Below are positions 1 to 8,330 of a DNA stretch of 51,912 nt, piece after piece. Below the pieces are notes generated by a model. That model was not told the DNA's origin and ran no database searches. It saw only the letters and a program-made list of their open reading frames with translations. Made by a program: the position numbers and the translations under genes. Every line of letters starts with the position of its first letter. Positions within the stretch are counted from its first letter, which is position 1. The DNA lies in assembly GCA_964439215.1 (NCBI GenBank), contig CAYTNY010000004.1, positions 1 to 51,912 on the forward strand, given 5' to 3'. This stretch comes from CAYTNY01 sp964439215. Lineage in GTDB: Bacteria; Oederibacteriota; PGYV01; CAYTNY01.

Positions 1-524
1 AGCAAAAAAACCTGCTGTAACAGTTTCCATCCTCTCCCGTCGAGGGAGAGGGGGGACTACTTTCCTCGTTATCACAGGAGGACATGCGTCTTCCCGGAAC
101 GTGAATACATTTAAAGCAGACTCACGGTTTTGATCTTGCGGCAGGCCTCCCGGCATCCGGCAGTTAATTCTTTTAAAACTGCGCGCCCTAAAGGACGCGG
201 CTGCCGCACCTTCGCAAACACATTAAAACCGATAGCCGCTGCATCCCCCTCTCCCTCTATGAGCAAAGGATGAATGCTTTCATGCTTTGCCGGTATTTAC
301 TATAAATATAATCAGAAAAATACCGAAAAAGGAATAGGGAGAGGGTTAAGCAGCGGCTGAACACTTACTTCAACGCCCAAACAGGAGATGCGGGTAAGGG
401 GCGGCTTGATGAGAGAAGGCGGAGTTCTGCGGGAAGCGTAAATAACTGTATGGATTAAGTGCTGCGGTATGTGTGCAAAAAAGGACTCCGATTATATCAG
501 GCGCTGCAATAAAACCTGCAATCC
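1..524 (+). repeat. Dispersed MITE-like repeat, copy A (left part cut by window edge)
   Basis: Bases 1-55 match the inverted hairpin module of the copy at 5655. Bases 56-240 match no other copy. Bases 241-522 hold the common core and right end: CCCTCTCCCT, a module at 261-332 containing GCTTTGCCGGTATTTAC, GGGAGAGGG, and the right-end core GCGCTGCAATAAAACCTGCA, ending at 522. No gene is visible in this stretch. A promoter starts 31 nt after the right end. Confidence 0.85.
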
Positions 525-553
525 TTATGCGGCGGCAGCATGGATTAAAACTG

Positions 554-582
554 TTGAAGCGCCGCGGTATAAGTGTTAAAAT
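554..582 (+). promoter_or_regulatory. Putative sigma70 promoter of the small membrane protein gene
   Basis: TTGAAG at 554-559 and TAAAAT at 577-582 are separated by 17 nt. Transcription would start near 589, giving a leader of about 33 nt. The -35 box lies 31 nt after the end of repeat copy A. Confidence 0.5.
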
Positions 583-621
583 TTTAAAAGAAACAAAAAT
601 TCATTAATTGAAGGGGATAAA

Positions 622-855
622 ATGAAAAAGTTTGAAACTCCTGTAAGTATCGGGGCGGCAGGCGCGCTTGCCGGCGCGGTTATCGGAGAGTTTTTTCCGA
701 AATTGTTTCAGAACGGAATAAGCGGAGCTTTCGGAGCTTCTTTCAGTGAGCCGTTTTCAGCATACAGAAACGAACTTGCGCTGAAATACGCGCTGGCCGG
801 ATTTGTGATAGGAGCGGTAATCGGCGTCGTGATAATACTTATTAAGAAAAAATAA
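622..855 (+). CDS. Small two-helix membrane protein, function unknown
   Basis: This 77-residue protein begins MKKFETPVSI and has two glycine/alanine-rich hydrophobic helices, about residues 9-30 and 55-74, joined by a polar loop. It ends in a basic ILIKKK tail, so both ends probably face the cytoplasm. The ATG follows an AAGGGGAT ribosome site at a normal distance. The layout (helix, LF-rich loop, helix, basic end) resembles the DUF4321 family of small membrane proteins, but I cannot confirm that by eye. It stands alone: the next gene is 390 bases away with its own promoter. The antisense frame over 708-923 is a shadow. Confidence 0.6.
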   Translation: MKKFETPVSIGAAGALAGAVIGEFFPKLFQNGISGAFGASFSEPFSAYRNELALKYALAGFVIGAVIGVVIILIKKK

Positions 856-1180
856 CAGGTTATGTTTTTTCCGGGCGGAATCCGGAAACAATAAAATTTC
901 CGGTTTGCGGCAGTCCGAAGCAAAATACTGCTTTCAGGCCGCGGCCCCGCCGGAAATTTCTTATTTTCCGTTTAAGAAAACCAGCGTGCCGGATGGATAG
1001 CGGCGGAATTGATTATAATATTTTCGCGCGGGCGCGCCCGCTGCTGTAATCTTTGTTCCCCGCGCTAATTCACTCAAAAAAACAAAAAAGAAAACGCGGT
1101 CCTATAATGTATTTTTTGTACGGGATCCGGAAATCTTTGCTTTGTGCCGGCGGATGAAGGTCTTTGCGGCTGAAGTTTTC
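856..1180. other. Intergenic stretch without a recognisable gene
   Basis: A 7-bp stem TTTCCGG/CCGGAAA lies at about 867-889 just after the small membrane protein gene and may slow or end transcription, but no T-run follows. A GC-rich palindrome (GCGGGCGCGCCCGC) lies near 1029-1042. I see no open frame with a ribosome site and no copy of the dispersed repeat. Confidence 0.4.
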
Positions 1181-1209
1181 TTGACATCATCAATAAAATA
1201 ATATATAAC
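1181..1209 (+). promoter_or_regulatory. arsR promoter
   Basis: TTGACA at 1181-1186 and TATAAC at 1204-1209 are separated by 17 nt. This is a near-consensus housekeeping promoter, and its start site would fall inside the palindromic operator at 1211-1230. Confidence 0.8.
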
Positions 1210-1210
1210 T

Positions 1211-1230
1211 ATATTACCATATGGTAATAT
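1211..1230. promoter_or_regulatory. ArsR operator (perfect 20-bp palindrome)
   Basis: ATATTACCATATGGTAATAT reads identically on both strands. It lies directly downstream of the -10 box and ends 3 bases before the AGGAGG ribosome site of arsR. An ArsR dimer bound here would cover the transcription start, which fits autorepression relieved by arsenite. The binding itself is inferred from position and symmetry. Confidence 0.75.
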
Positions 1231-1244
1231 ATTAGGAGGGTGAA

Positions 1245-1595
1245 ATGGAAAATATTGAAATGGTCTTAAAAGCGGCTTCTGACCGGACAAGGATCAGGAT
1301 AATAAAACTGCTGCAAAACGCTGATGAGCTGTGCGTGTGCGAGATCATAAGCGCGCTTGATATGCGGCAGGCTGCTGTATCCAGGGCGCTGTCGGTTCTG
1401 AGAAACGCGGGTATTGTCAATGCGGAAAGGAAAGGTTTATGGATGTATTACTCGCTGAACCTGAACGGGAAACCGGATTTTTTCACCGGACTCAGCAGTC
1501 TGCTGAAAAAGCGGCTCAATAATGATCCGGTGATAAAAAAAGACAGGGCAAAGCTGAAAGACGCGTTAAAACACAATAATAAAAAAGCATGTTAA
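1245..1595 (+). CDS. arsR: ArsR family arsenite-responsive repressor
   Basis: This 116-residue winged-helix protein has the ELCVCEI signature of arsenite-sensing ArsR proteins, with Cys30 and Cys32 at the start of helix 3. The recognition helix region (MRQAAVSRALSVL) and the wing (AERKGLWMYYSL) follow. A C-terminal Cys116 could supply a further thiol. The ATG at 1245 follows a consensus AGGAGG. The acr3 efflux gene starts 14 bases later, so the pair is an operon, and the promoter carries a perfect palindrome. In this family As(III) or Sb(III) binding to the CxC thiols releases the DNA. Other metalloids cannot be excluded, but the efflux partner argues for arsenite. Confidence 0.93.
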   Translation: MENIEMVLKAASDRTRIRIIKLLQNADELCVCEIISALDMRQAAVSRALSVLRNAGIVNAERKGLWMYYSLNLNGKPDFFTGLSSLLKKRLNNDPVIKKDRAKLKDALKHNNKKAC

Positions 1596-1609
1596 GGAGG
1601 AATTGAGCA

Positions 1610-2665
1610 ATGAAACAGGCGGAAAAATTATCTTTTGCGGACAGGTTTTTGACTCTCTGGATCTTTGCGGCGATTGCGGCGGGCATTATGCTGGGCTATG
1701 CGTGGCCGCAGGGAGCTGAGTTTATCGCTTCCATACAGATAGGCTCAACTTCGATACCAATTGCCATAGGGCTTATACTTATGATGTATCCGCCCCTTGC
1801 AAAGGTGAAATATGAAAAGATGGGGACGGTTTTTAAAAACAAGAAACTGCTGGTATTTGCGCTTATTCAGAACTGGATAATCGGTCCGTTTGTTATGTTT
1901 GGCCTGGCAGTGCTTTTTCTGCGGGATTATCCCGAATATATGGTAGGCGTTATTCTTGTGGGGCTTGCGCGGTGCATAGCAATGGTGATTGTCTGGAACG
2001 ATCTGGCCAAAGGCGACAGAGAACTGGGGATCGGACTCGTGGCTTTTAATGCCATTGCGCAGGTTCTTTTTTACGCGGTCTATATATGGTTTTTTATATC
2101 TTTTCTTCTGAATGCTTTAGGGCTCACAAAAGGCATGGAGCTTTCAATATCAATGTGGGAGACCGCGCAGGTGGTGCTGATCTATCTGGGTATACCGTTT
2201 TTCGCGGGTATCGCCACAAGATATTCGCTTATAAAAATAAAAGGGGAAGAGTGGTATGAGTCAAAATTCATCCCGAAAATAAGCCCTATCACCCTTATAG
2301 CGCTGCTTTTTACCATTATTATAATGTTTTCAATGAAAGGCGAATACATCATAAAAAAGCCTTTTGACGTGCTGATTGTTGCCGCGCCAATGGCTGTTTA
2401 TTTTATTTTTATGTGGTTCGTGACATTTTTTATAGCCAGGAAAATAGGCGCGGACTACAAACAGACCGTTGCGGTATCGTTTACTGCCGCAAGCAATGAT
2501 TTTGAGCTCGCGATCGCTGTTGCCATCGGCCTGTTTGGAATAGCCTCTCATCAGGCTTTTGCCACCATAATAGGCCCTCTTGTGGAAGTTCCGATACTGG
2601 TTCTTCTTGTCAGTGCGGCATTCAGGATGAAAGGGCTGTTTTCGAAAGAGGCCAAAAGCGGATGA
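1610..2665 (+). CDS. acr3: ACR3-type arsenite efflux permease
   Basis: This 351-residue protein has about ten membrane helices and the BART-superfamily ACR3 signatures: GLARCIAMV with Cys122 in the fourth helix and PLVEVPILV with Glu326 in the ninth. Both residues are known to be needed for As(III) transport in studied ACR3 proteins. It exports arsenite using the proton gradient. The ATG has a good AAGGAGG site 11 bases upstream. It is co-transcribed with arsR. No arsenate reductase (arsC) or ATPase (arsA) gene accompanies it here, so as seen the operon handles As(III) only. A short remnant of the dispersed repeat follows at 2733. Confidence 0.93.
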   Translation: MKQAEKLSFADRFLTLWIFAAIAAGIMLGYAWPQGAEFIASIQIGSTSIPIAIGLILMMYPPLAKVKYEKMGTVFKNKKLLVFALIQNWIIGPFVMFGLAVLFLRDYPEYMVGVILVGLARCIAMVIVWNDLAKGDRELGIGLVAFNAIAQVLFYAVYIWFFISFLLNALGLTKGMELSISMWETAQVVLIYLGIPFFAGIATRYSLIKIKGEEWYESKFIPKISPITLIALLFTIIIMFSMKGEYIIKKPFDVLIVAAPMAVYFIFMWFVTFFIARKIGADYKQTVAVSFTAASNDFELAIAVAIGLFGIASHQAFATIIGPLVEVPILVLLVSAAFRMKGLFSKEAKSG

Positions 2666-2732
2666 AAGAACAAAAAAATGATTTGTACCGGGCCGCCGGC
2701 CGCGCGGCGGCTGTGTTGGTTTCAAAGTTCAA

Positions 2733-2782
2733 CGAAAAAAAGGACTTCGATTTTATTAAGTGTTGCAATAAAACTTGCAATC
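2733..2782 (+). repeat. Dispersed MITE-like repeat, copy B (right end only)
   Basis: Only the last 50 bases of the repeat are present: AAAAAGGACTTCGATTTT, then GTGTTGCAATAAAACTTGCA, ending at 2781. It lies between acr3 and the cadC-like gene, and the -35 box of the latter starts 31 nt downstream. Because this truncated copy keeps the right end and its spacing, the right end is the conserved part. Confidence 0.85.
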
Positions 2783-2812
2783 TATAAATTCCAATCAAAT
2801 ACGTGATAAATA

Positions 2813-2841
2813 TTGACATAATCAAAGCTTTATTGTATAAA
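2813..2841 (+). promoter_or_regulatory. Promoter of the cadC-zntA operon
   Basis: TTGACA at 2813-2818 and TATAAA at 2836-2841 have a 17-nt spacer. The operator-like inverted repeat follows immediately. Confidence 0.8.
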
Positions 2842-2845
2842 TAAC

Positions 2846-2876
2846 ATATGAATTATTGTTCAGTTGTTCATGTGTT
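2846..2876. promoter_or_regulatory. Probable SmtB/CadC-type operator
   Basis: The core TGAATTATTGTTCA at 2849-2862 resembles the TGAA-N6-TTCA half-site pair of SmtB/CadC/ZiaR operators. A second arm, TTCATGTGT, at 2868-2876 pairs with ACATATGAA at 2844-2852. The site overlaps the predicted transcription start, which suits repression by the protein encoded next. Confidence 0.6.
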
Positions 2877-2892
2877 ATAAAAGGAGGCAATT

Positions 2893-3288
2893 ATGTCAAA
2901 CAGGAACCGGCAGGCTGAGCAATGCGGCTGCGGTGTTGTCCATGAGGAAGTGGTGAATAAAGCCGGAAAGAAAATACCCCGGGAAAACACACTGCAAGAC
3001 CTCGCGGAGCTGTATAAAGTGTTTGGGGATTTAACGAGGATCAGGATCTTGTGGGCGCTTGATGAAGCGGAAATGTGTGTCTGCGATATAGCGTTTTTGC
3101 TTAACATGACTCCATCAGCCATATCGCATCAGCTGAGAGTATTAAAACAGGCGAAATTGGTAAAAAACAAAAGAGAAGGAAAAAGCATATATTATTCACT
3201 GGATGATGAACATGTGAAAGAAATACTTAACCAGGGGCTGATTCACAATGCCGGGAAGCAAGCGCGGTATAAAACAGGGAAAATATGA
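2893..3288 (+). CDS. CadC/SmtB-like metal-sensing repressor
   Basis: This 131-residue ArsR/SmtB-family regulator carries the CadC-type helix-3 site CVCD (in EMCVCDIAFLL) and an N-terminal CGCG pair (Cys11, Cys13), the thiols that in CadC form the alpha-3N Cd/Pb/Zn site. The C-terminal helix has the Asp/His arrangement DDEHVKEIL...GLIH typical of the alpha-5 zinc site. Both site types may therefore be usable. The recognition helix is MTPSAISHQLRVLKQ. The ATG follows AAAGGAGG. Its stop overlaps the start of the metal-pump gene by 4 bases (ATGA), so regulator and pump are translated together. It most likely senses Cd(II), Pb(II) or Zn(II); the exact metal is inferred from the pump. Confidence 0.88.
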   Translation: MSNRNRQAEQCGCGVVHEEVVNKAGKKIPRENTLQDLAELYKVFGDLTRIRILWALDEAEMCVCDIAFLLNMTPSAISHQLRVLKQAKLVKNKREGKSIYYSLDDEHVKEILNQGLIHNAGKQARYKTGKI

Positions 3289-5633
3289 TGAGAACAACTA
3301 TTGAGCTGGCCGTAAAAGGGCCGGACTGTGCGGTATGCGCGGATAAAATAAATGAAAAAATCAATAAAATAGAGGATGTTAAAAGCGCTTCGCTGAATGC
3401 GGCTTCCGGAATTCTCATAATAGAACTTGCTGATGAAAATTCAAGGGACCGGGTTATTGAAAGAACAAAGAAAATAATAAGCAGGATAGAGCCGGATGCG
3501 GCTGTATCGGAAAGAACAGAGCGGAAAAATATAAAAAAGGAATTGATATTGGAAGGCCTTGACTGCGCAAACTGCGCGTCGGAGATTGAAAATAAAACAG
3601 CAAAACTGGATGGAGTAAAAAGCGCCCGCATTGATTTTGCGGCAGGTAAACTGGTTTTGGAGTTAAACAGCCGCGATGCTGATAGTGTAATTGAAAGCAT
3701 AAAAAAACTGATAAAGAAAATTGAGCCGGATGCGGCAGTGAAAGAAACCGCGCATAAAGCACGCGGGGACCGCGGAGAAAGCGCCGCTGAAAGCAGGAAA
3801 AAGCTGTTCAGGCTTGCTTTAAGCGGTTCTCTGTTTGCCGCGGCGCTGATCTTTACGTTTTCAAATCAATGGGAATTTGCATTGTTTTTTGCTTCATATC
3901 TTATAGCCGGCGGCAAAGTTATACTGCGTGCGGCTAAAGATATAAAGAACGGACGGCTTTTTGATGAAAGTTTCCTTATGTCTATCGCTACTATCGGCGC
4001 TTTTGTATTAGGCGCATACGCCGAAGGCGCCGCGGTAATGCTGTTTTATCAGACAGGGATGTTCTTTCAGGATTCAGCGGTGAACCGCTCAAGAAGATCC
4101 ATATCAGCTCTTATGGACATAAGGCCCGATTATGCGGTCCTGAAGGCCGGAAATGCGTTAAAAAGAGTATCTCCGGATGAAGTGAAGATCGGAGACTTTA
4201 TAATTGTAAAACCCGGAGAAAAGATTCCGCTTGACGGAACTGTTGTAAAAGGAATGTCAATGGTTGACACATCCGCCCTGACAGGTGAGCCGGTTCCCCT
4301 TAAAGCAGAACCGGGATCTGAAGTATACGGCGGATCCATCAACAAAAACGGGCTGTTGACCATAGAGGTGAAAAAAGAGTTTGGTGAATCTGCGGTTTCA
4401 AAAATACTGCGCCTGGTAGAGAACGCAGGCAGCAGAAAAGCCCCGACCGAACAGTTTATAACAAAATTCGCGAGGGTTTATACGCCTTTTGTCGCGGCGG
4501 CGGCTCTTCTGCTGGCCGTGGTTCCGCCCCTGTTTATTGAAGGGGAGGTTTTTTCTGAGTGGATATACAGGGCGCTGGTGTTTCTTGTGATATCCTGCCC
4601 CTGCGCATTGGTCATATCAATTCCTCTGGGTTTTTTCGGAGGAATCGGCGGAGCGTCAAGGAACGGCATTCTCATAAAAGGCGGCAATTATCTGGAGGCG
4701 TTAAACAATGTAGATACTGTGGTTTTTGACAAGACAGGGACCTTGACAAAAGGAGTGTTCGGCGTAACGAAGATAAATCCGGTAAAAGGCACATCAGAGG
4801 ATGAACTTCTCGAAAAAACGGCTTATGCCGAATATTACTCAAACCATCCTATTGCCCGGTCTGTCATAAAAGCATACGGCAGGGAAATTGATAAAAGCAT
4901 TATAAGCGGGCACGAGGAATTTCCCGGACGCGGCGTAACAGCGGATATAAAAGGCATGAAGATCTTTGCGGGCAACGCGGAGTTCATGGCGGAGAGAAAA
5001 ATAAAATTTGACCCGGACAGCGGCGCTGATACGGTTGTTTACACGGCGGTTAACGGAGCATATGCCGGTTCTGTCGTTATTTCTGATGAAATCAAAAAAG
5101 ACACTGAAAACCTTGTACGCGGGCTGAAAGAAACAGGAGTAAAAAGGGCAGTAATGCTGACAGGGGACAACAGGAGCGCCGGAGAGAAGACAGGCAGGCA
5201 GCTTAAAATGGATACAGTATATTCCGGGCTGCTTCCGGATCAAAAAGTGGAAAAGTTAGAGCAGCTTTACAGGGAAAAAAACTCAAAAGGAAGCATTGTT
5301 TTTGCGGGCGACGGAATAAACGACGCCCCTGTATTGGCAAGAGCGGATGTCGGAGTTGCAATGGGAGGTCTTGGATCAGATGCGGCTATTGAAGCGGCGG
5401 ATGTTGTGCTTATGACCGACGAGCCGGGCAAGTTAATCAGTGCGATTAAAATCTCAAAACGGACCAGGAGAATCGTTATTCAGAATATAACTCTGGCGTT
5501 CGCCGTAAAAGGAATAGTGCTGATTTTGGGCGCCGGCGGCCTGGCTGCCATGTGGGAAGCGGTTTTTGCTGATGTGGGTGTTGCGGTAATAGCGGTTTTA
5601 AACGCAATGAGAGTGATGCATACAAAGATCTGA
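3285..5633 (+). CDS. zntA: P1B-type Zn/Cd/Pb-exporting ATPase
   Basis: This 782-residue heavy-metal ATPase starts with two ferredoxin-like HMA domains with CxxC sites (Cys15/Cys18 and Cys94/Cys97). It then has the membrane helices, the actuator TGE loop (ALTGEP), the ion-binding SCPCALVIS motif (Cys438-Pro-Cys440), the phosphorylation motif DKTGTLT with Asp482, the class HP motif (SNHPIARS), TGDN and the hinge GDGINDAP. CPC together with the C-terminal helix DVGVAVIAVLNAMRVM marks the P1B-2 group that exports Zn(II), Cd(II) and Pb(II) rather than Cu(I). It uses ATP to pump metal out of the cytoplasm. It is coupled to the CadC-like gene by a 4-base overlap. A second in-frame ATG lies at 3288. 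Confidence 0.95.
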   Translation: MMRTTIELAVKGPDCAVCADKINEKINKIEDVKSASLNAASGILIIELADENSRDRVIERTKKIISRIEPDAAVSERTERKNIKKELILEGLDCANCASEIENKTAKLDGVKSARIDFAAGKLVLELNSRDADSVIESIKKLIKKIEPDAAVKETAHKARGDRGESAAESRKKLFRLALSGSLFAAALIFTFSNQWEFALFFASYLIAGGKVILRAAKDIKNGRLFDESFLMSIATIGAFVLGAYAEGAAVMLFYQTGMFFQDSAVNRSRRSISALMDIRPDYAVLKAGNALKRVSPDEVKIGDFIIVKPGEKIPLDGTVVKGMSMVDTSALTGEPVPLKAEPGSEVYGGSINKNGLLTIEVKKEFGESAVSKILRLVENAGSRKAPTEQFITKFARVYTPFVAAAALLLAVVPPLFIEGEVFSEWIYRALVFLVISCPCALVISIPLGFFGGIGGASRNGILIKGGNYLEALNNVDTVVFDKTGTLTKGVFGVTKINPVKGTSEDELLEKTAYAEYYSNHPIARSVIKAYGREIDKSIISGHEEFPGRGVTADIKGMKIFAGNAEFMAERKIKFDPDSGADTVVYTAVNGAYAGSVVISDEIKKDTENLVRGLKETGVKRAVMLTGDNRSAGEKTGRQLKMDTVYSGLLPDQKVEKLEQLYREKNSKGSIVFAGDGINDAPVLARADVGVAMGGLGSDAAIEAADVVLMTDEPGKLISAIKISKRTRRIVIQNITLAFAVKGIVLILGAGGLAAMWEAVFADVGVAVIAVLNAMRVMHTKI

Positions 5634-5654
5634 AAAAATACAGGGGAGAAGGGG

Positions 5655-6211
5655 TGAATTGTAAAATGAACTGCAGCGCCTGAAACATCCGGAAACACAT
5701 CAAAATACAGCCCATCTCCCTCAATGGGATTTGGCTGTCCCTTACCCGCAGGTTCGAGGAAAATCGGTTGATAGATAATAGCGGCGGCAGGCACAGCCGC
5801 TGTATCATCTTCAGCATAATTCTTTCTCGAGATTTTTTTTGATTATATTTACGGTAAATACCGGCAAAACATGAAAAACACTCATCCTTGGCTCGTCAAA
5901 GGAGAGAATATTGTTTTTTTTATCCCCTCTCCCTCTACGGGAGAGGACAGAGTATGTTACAGGCGGTTTTTTTGCCTGTTACATACTCTTGGAGAGGGTT
6001 AAGCAGCGGCTGAGTACTTTATAATACAAGTTAACGCTCAAAACAGGAGATGCGGGCAAGGGACAGCCGGAGGGGGGGCGGCGCCCTGCGGGAAACATAA
6101 ATAACTGTATGAATTAAGTATTTGGGTATGTGCAAAAAAGGACTTCGTTTCTATAAAGCGCTGCAATAAAACCGGAAAACCGTGCTTGTTTTATAATAAA
6201 AACTTGCAATT
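5655..6211 (+). repeat. Dispersed MITE-like repeat, copy C (longest, rearranged)
   Basis: The left end TGAATTGTAAAATGAACTGC starts at 5655 and the right end finishes at about 6210. The GCTTTGCCGGTATTTAC module is inverted here (5830-5898). A 16-bp stem (AGAGTATGTTACAGGC and its near-complement) with a T-rich loop lies at 5949-5989. GGCTGTCCCTTACCCGCA near 5732 is an inverted duplicate of the direct block near 6052. The right end is interrupted by about 29 extra bases after CTGCAATAAAA. The whole 730-base gap between zntA and the next gene is made of this repeat plus a promoter region. Confidence 0.85.
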
Positions 6212-6250
6212 TAAATGTATTTATAGTATTTTGTCTGCAGTAAAAAAGAG

Positions 6251-6280
6251 TGGACGGAAAACAGGCCGCTGATGTATAAG
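6251..6280 (+). promoter_or_regulatory. Possible promoter of the DUF4914 gene
   Basis: TGGACG at 6251-6256 and TATAAG at 6275-6280 are separated by 18 nt. This is weaker than the other promoters in the window, and its -35 box lies 40 nt after the repeat end rather than 31. An alternative -10 (TATAGT, 6222-6227) has no clear -35. Confidence 0.3.
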
Positions 6281-6365
6281 CCGGGCCTGCCGCGGAATAA
6301 TCCGTTTAAAAGACGCAAAAATCCGCTCACCCGGGTTTCAAAATATGAAAAAAAGGATGGTATTT

Positions 6366-8228
6366 ATGGATTATAAAAAATGGACGCTGCCCCCGCATAT
6401 CCGGGAGCTGCTTTCAAAAACAGAGCATCTTATATTTCCAAAAAACAGAAATGAGCTTATAAATATCGCTTTAAACGGCGATAATATGACATTTGACGTT
6501 GAATTTGATGCCGGTGGAAAGATTATAAAAGAAGCTTCGGTATGCCGCTGTAAAAACGGAGTGGCTGTCAATTATTATGATACTTATATGAGGCGCAGGG
6601 ACCCGGAAAGCATGATTGTTGCGGATGAAAAACCGACCAATAAACCTGTATTTGAGAAAAAGTTTAAACGCAGTTTTTCCGGCGTAAAAAAGGAGACTCT
6701 GGAATGGTTTTCCGGGCAGGAACTGATAGTTATGCCGTTTTCTACGGGAAAGGAAAATATAAAATATAATTCGCTTTTTATCGGGCCCGCAAACTGCGGT
6801 TTTTTCGCGATGGCAATGTCTGATTTGCAGAAAATAATGCCTCACGAGGATGTACCGGAGGATTTTAAGCCTGAGATTGTATTGTATCTTGCTCCGGTAT
6901 TCAGACACACTCATTTTGAAGGCAAACAGGTTGTTGTGCACGAAAGAGGAGACGATGTTTATGAGATATTCTCTTATAATCTTTATCCCGGCCCCAGTGC
7001 GAAAAAAGGCATTTACGGCGCCTTGCTTGATATAGGCGAGCGCGAAGGCTGGCTTACACTGCACTCATCTTCGGTGAAACTTATTACTCCTTATGAAAAT
7101 TCAGCTACGTTTCTTCACGAAGGCGCAAGCGGGGGCGGAAAAAGCGAAATGAATGAATATATGGAACATTCCGACGACAACAGGATGGTGCTGGGTAAAA
7201 ATACTCTGAATAACAGAATAATAGATTCGCCTTTAATTAATGAGTGCAGGATTTTTCCGATATCCGATGATATGTCTATGTGTCATCCTTCGTATGATGC
7301 AGGCAGAGGGAAATTAACTGTAAGCGATGCTGAAAACGCATGGTTTGTAAGGGTAAATCACATGAATTCTTATGGCGTTAATCCGCATTTTGAAAAGTTA
7401 TGCATACATTCGGAGCAGCCTCTGATTTTTCTGAATATAAGCGCCACTGCCGGCGCCACGTGCTTGTTATGGGAGCATATTGAAGACAGCCCCGGCAAAC
7501 CCTGTCCGAATCCGAGGATTATATTTCCAAGAAGTCTGGTTCCGGGAGTGATTGAAGGGAATGTGGAGATTGATTACCGCAGTTTCGGGGTCAGAACTCC
7601 TCCGTGCTCTGCTGAAAAACCCTCGTACGGGATTATAGGCTATTTTCACATACTTCCGCCCGCAATAGCGTGGCTGTGGCGTCTTGTGGCGCCGCGGGGG
7701 CACGATAATCCAAGTATTATTAACACCGAAGGAATGACAAGCGAGGGCGTGGGTTCTTACGGGCCGTTTTTAACCGGAAGTATCGTAAAGCATGCAAATC
7801 TGCTGCTGGAGCAGTTTGAGCGGAATGTCAATACATACAATGTGCTTTTTCCGAACCAGCATATAGGAGTCTGGGATGTGGGATTTATGCCTCAGTGGTT
7901 TGTCCGGGAATATCTGGCGCGCAAAGGCGGGAAACGTTTTAATAGAAATGATGTTCAGCCCGCGAGACAGCCTCTTCTCGGTTATCTGAAAAACCGGTTT
8001 AAAGTAGAAGAAATTGAGGTTCCCGCTTATCTTATGGATGTCAGTCTTCAGTCTGAAGTCGGCGGCGATGCTTATGATAAGGGCGGACAGATCCTTCATG
8101 AATTTTTTGTAAAAGAGCTGGAAAAATTCGACAAATCCGACTTGTGCGGCAAAGGCAAAAAAATATTTCAATGCTGCCTGGATAAAGGAAGTGTCAGCGA
8201 TTATGAAGATTTATTGGGCGGAATTTAA
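6366..8228 (+). CDS. DUF4914 family protein with PEPCK-like P-loop
   Basis: The protein has 620 residues from the chosen ATG at 6366. I prefer that start because AAAAGGA lies 8 bases upstream; earlier in-frame ATGs at 6345 and 6357 lack a ribosome site. From memory, the sequence fits the DUF4914 family over its full length: RCKNGVAVNYYDTYMRRRDP, FSYNLYPGPSAKKG, SYGIIGYFHILPPAIAWLWR, GHDNPSI and PNQHIG. A P-loop EGASGGGKSEM (Gly253-Ser260) and the later DDMSMCHPS and RSFGVR blocks recall the PEP-carboxykinase/HPr-kinase fold, so a nucleotide-dependent kinase or lyase is plausible. No substrate is known to me. It is cytosolic, with no signal or membrane segment. The OFA-type MFS gene follows 102 bases downstream on the same strand. 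Confidence 0.8.
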   Translation: MDYKKWTLPPHIRELLSKTEHLIFPKNRNELINIALNGDNMTFDVEFDAGGKIIKEASVCRCKNGVAVNYYDTYMRRRDPESMIVADEKPTNKPVFEKKFKRSFSGVKKETLEWFSGQELIVMPFSTGKENIKYNSLFIGPANCGFFAMAMSDLQKIMPHEDVPEDFKPEIVLYLAPVFRHTHFEGKQVVVHERGDDVYEIFSYNLYPGPSAKKGIYGALLDIGEREGWLTLHSSSVKLITPYENSATFLHEGASGGGKSEMNEYMEHSDDNRMVLGKNTLNNRIIDSPLINECRIFPISDDMSMCHPSYDAGRGKLTVSDAENAWFVRVNHMNSYGVNPHFEKLCIHSEQPLIFLNISATAGATCLLWEHIEDSPGKPCPNPRIIFPRSLVPGVIEGNVEIDYRSFGVRTPPCSAEKPSYGIIGYFHILPPAIAWLWRLVAPRGHDNPSIINTEGMTSEGVGSYGPFLTGSIVKHANLLLEQFERNVNTYNVLFPNQHIGVWDVGFMPQWFVREYLARKGGKRFNRNDVQPARQPLLGYLKNRFKVEEIEVPAYLMDVSLQSEVGGDAYDKGGQILHEFFVKELEKFDKSDLCGKGKKIFQCCLDKGSVSDYEDLLGGI

Positions 8229-8330
8229 GCGGCAGAAGAATTATTCCGGATATATCTGCGATATGAATCCCGTAAAAACTGCTATAAATATATTGCAGGT
8301 CATTTAAAAAACAGGGAGGCAGGAAAGAAT

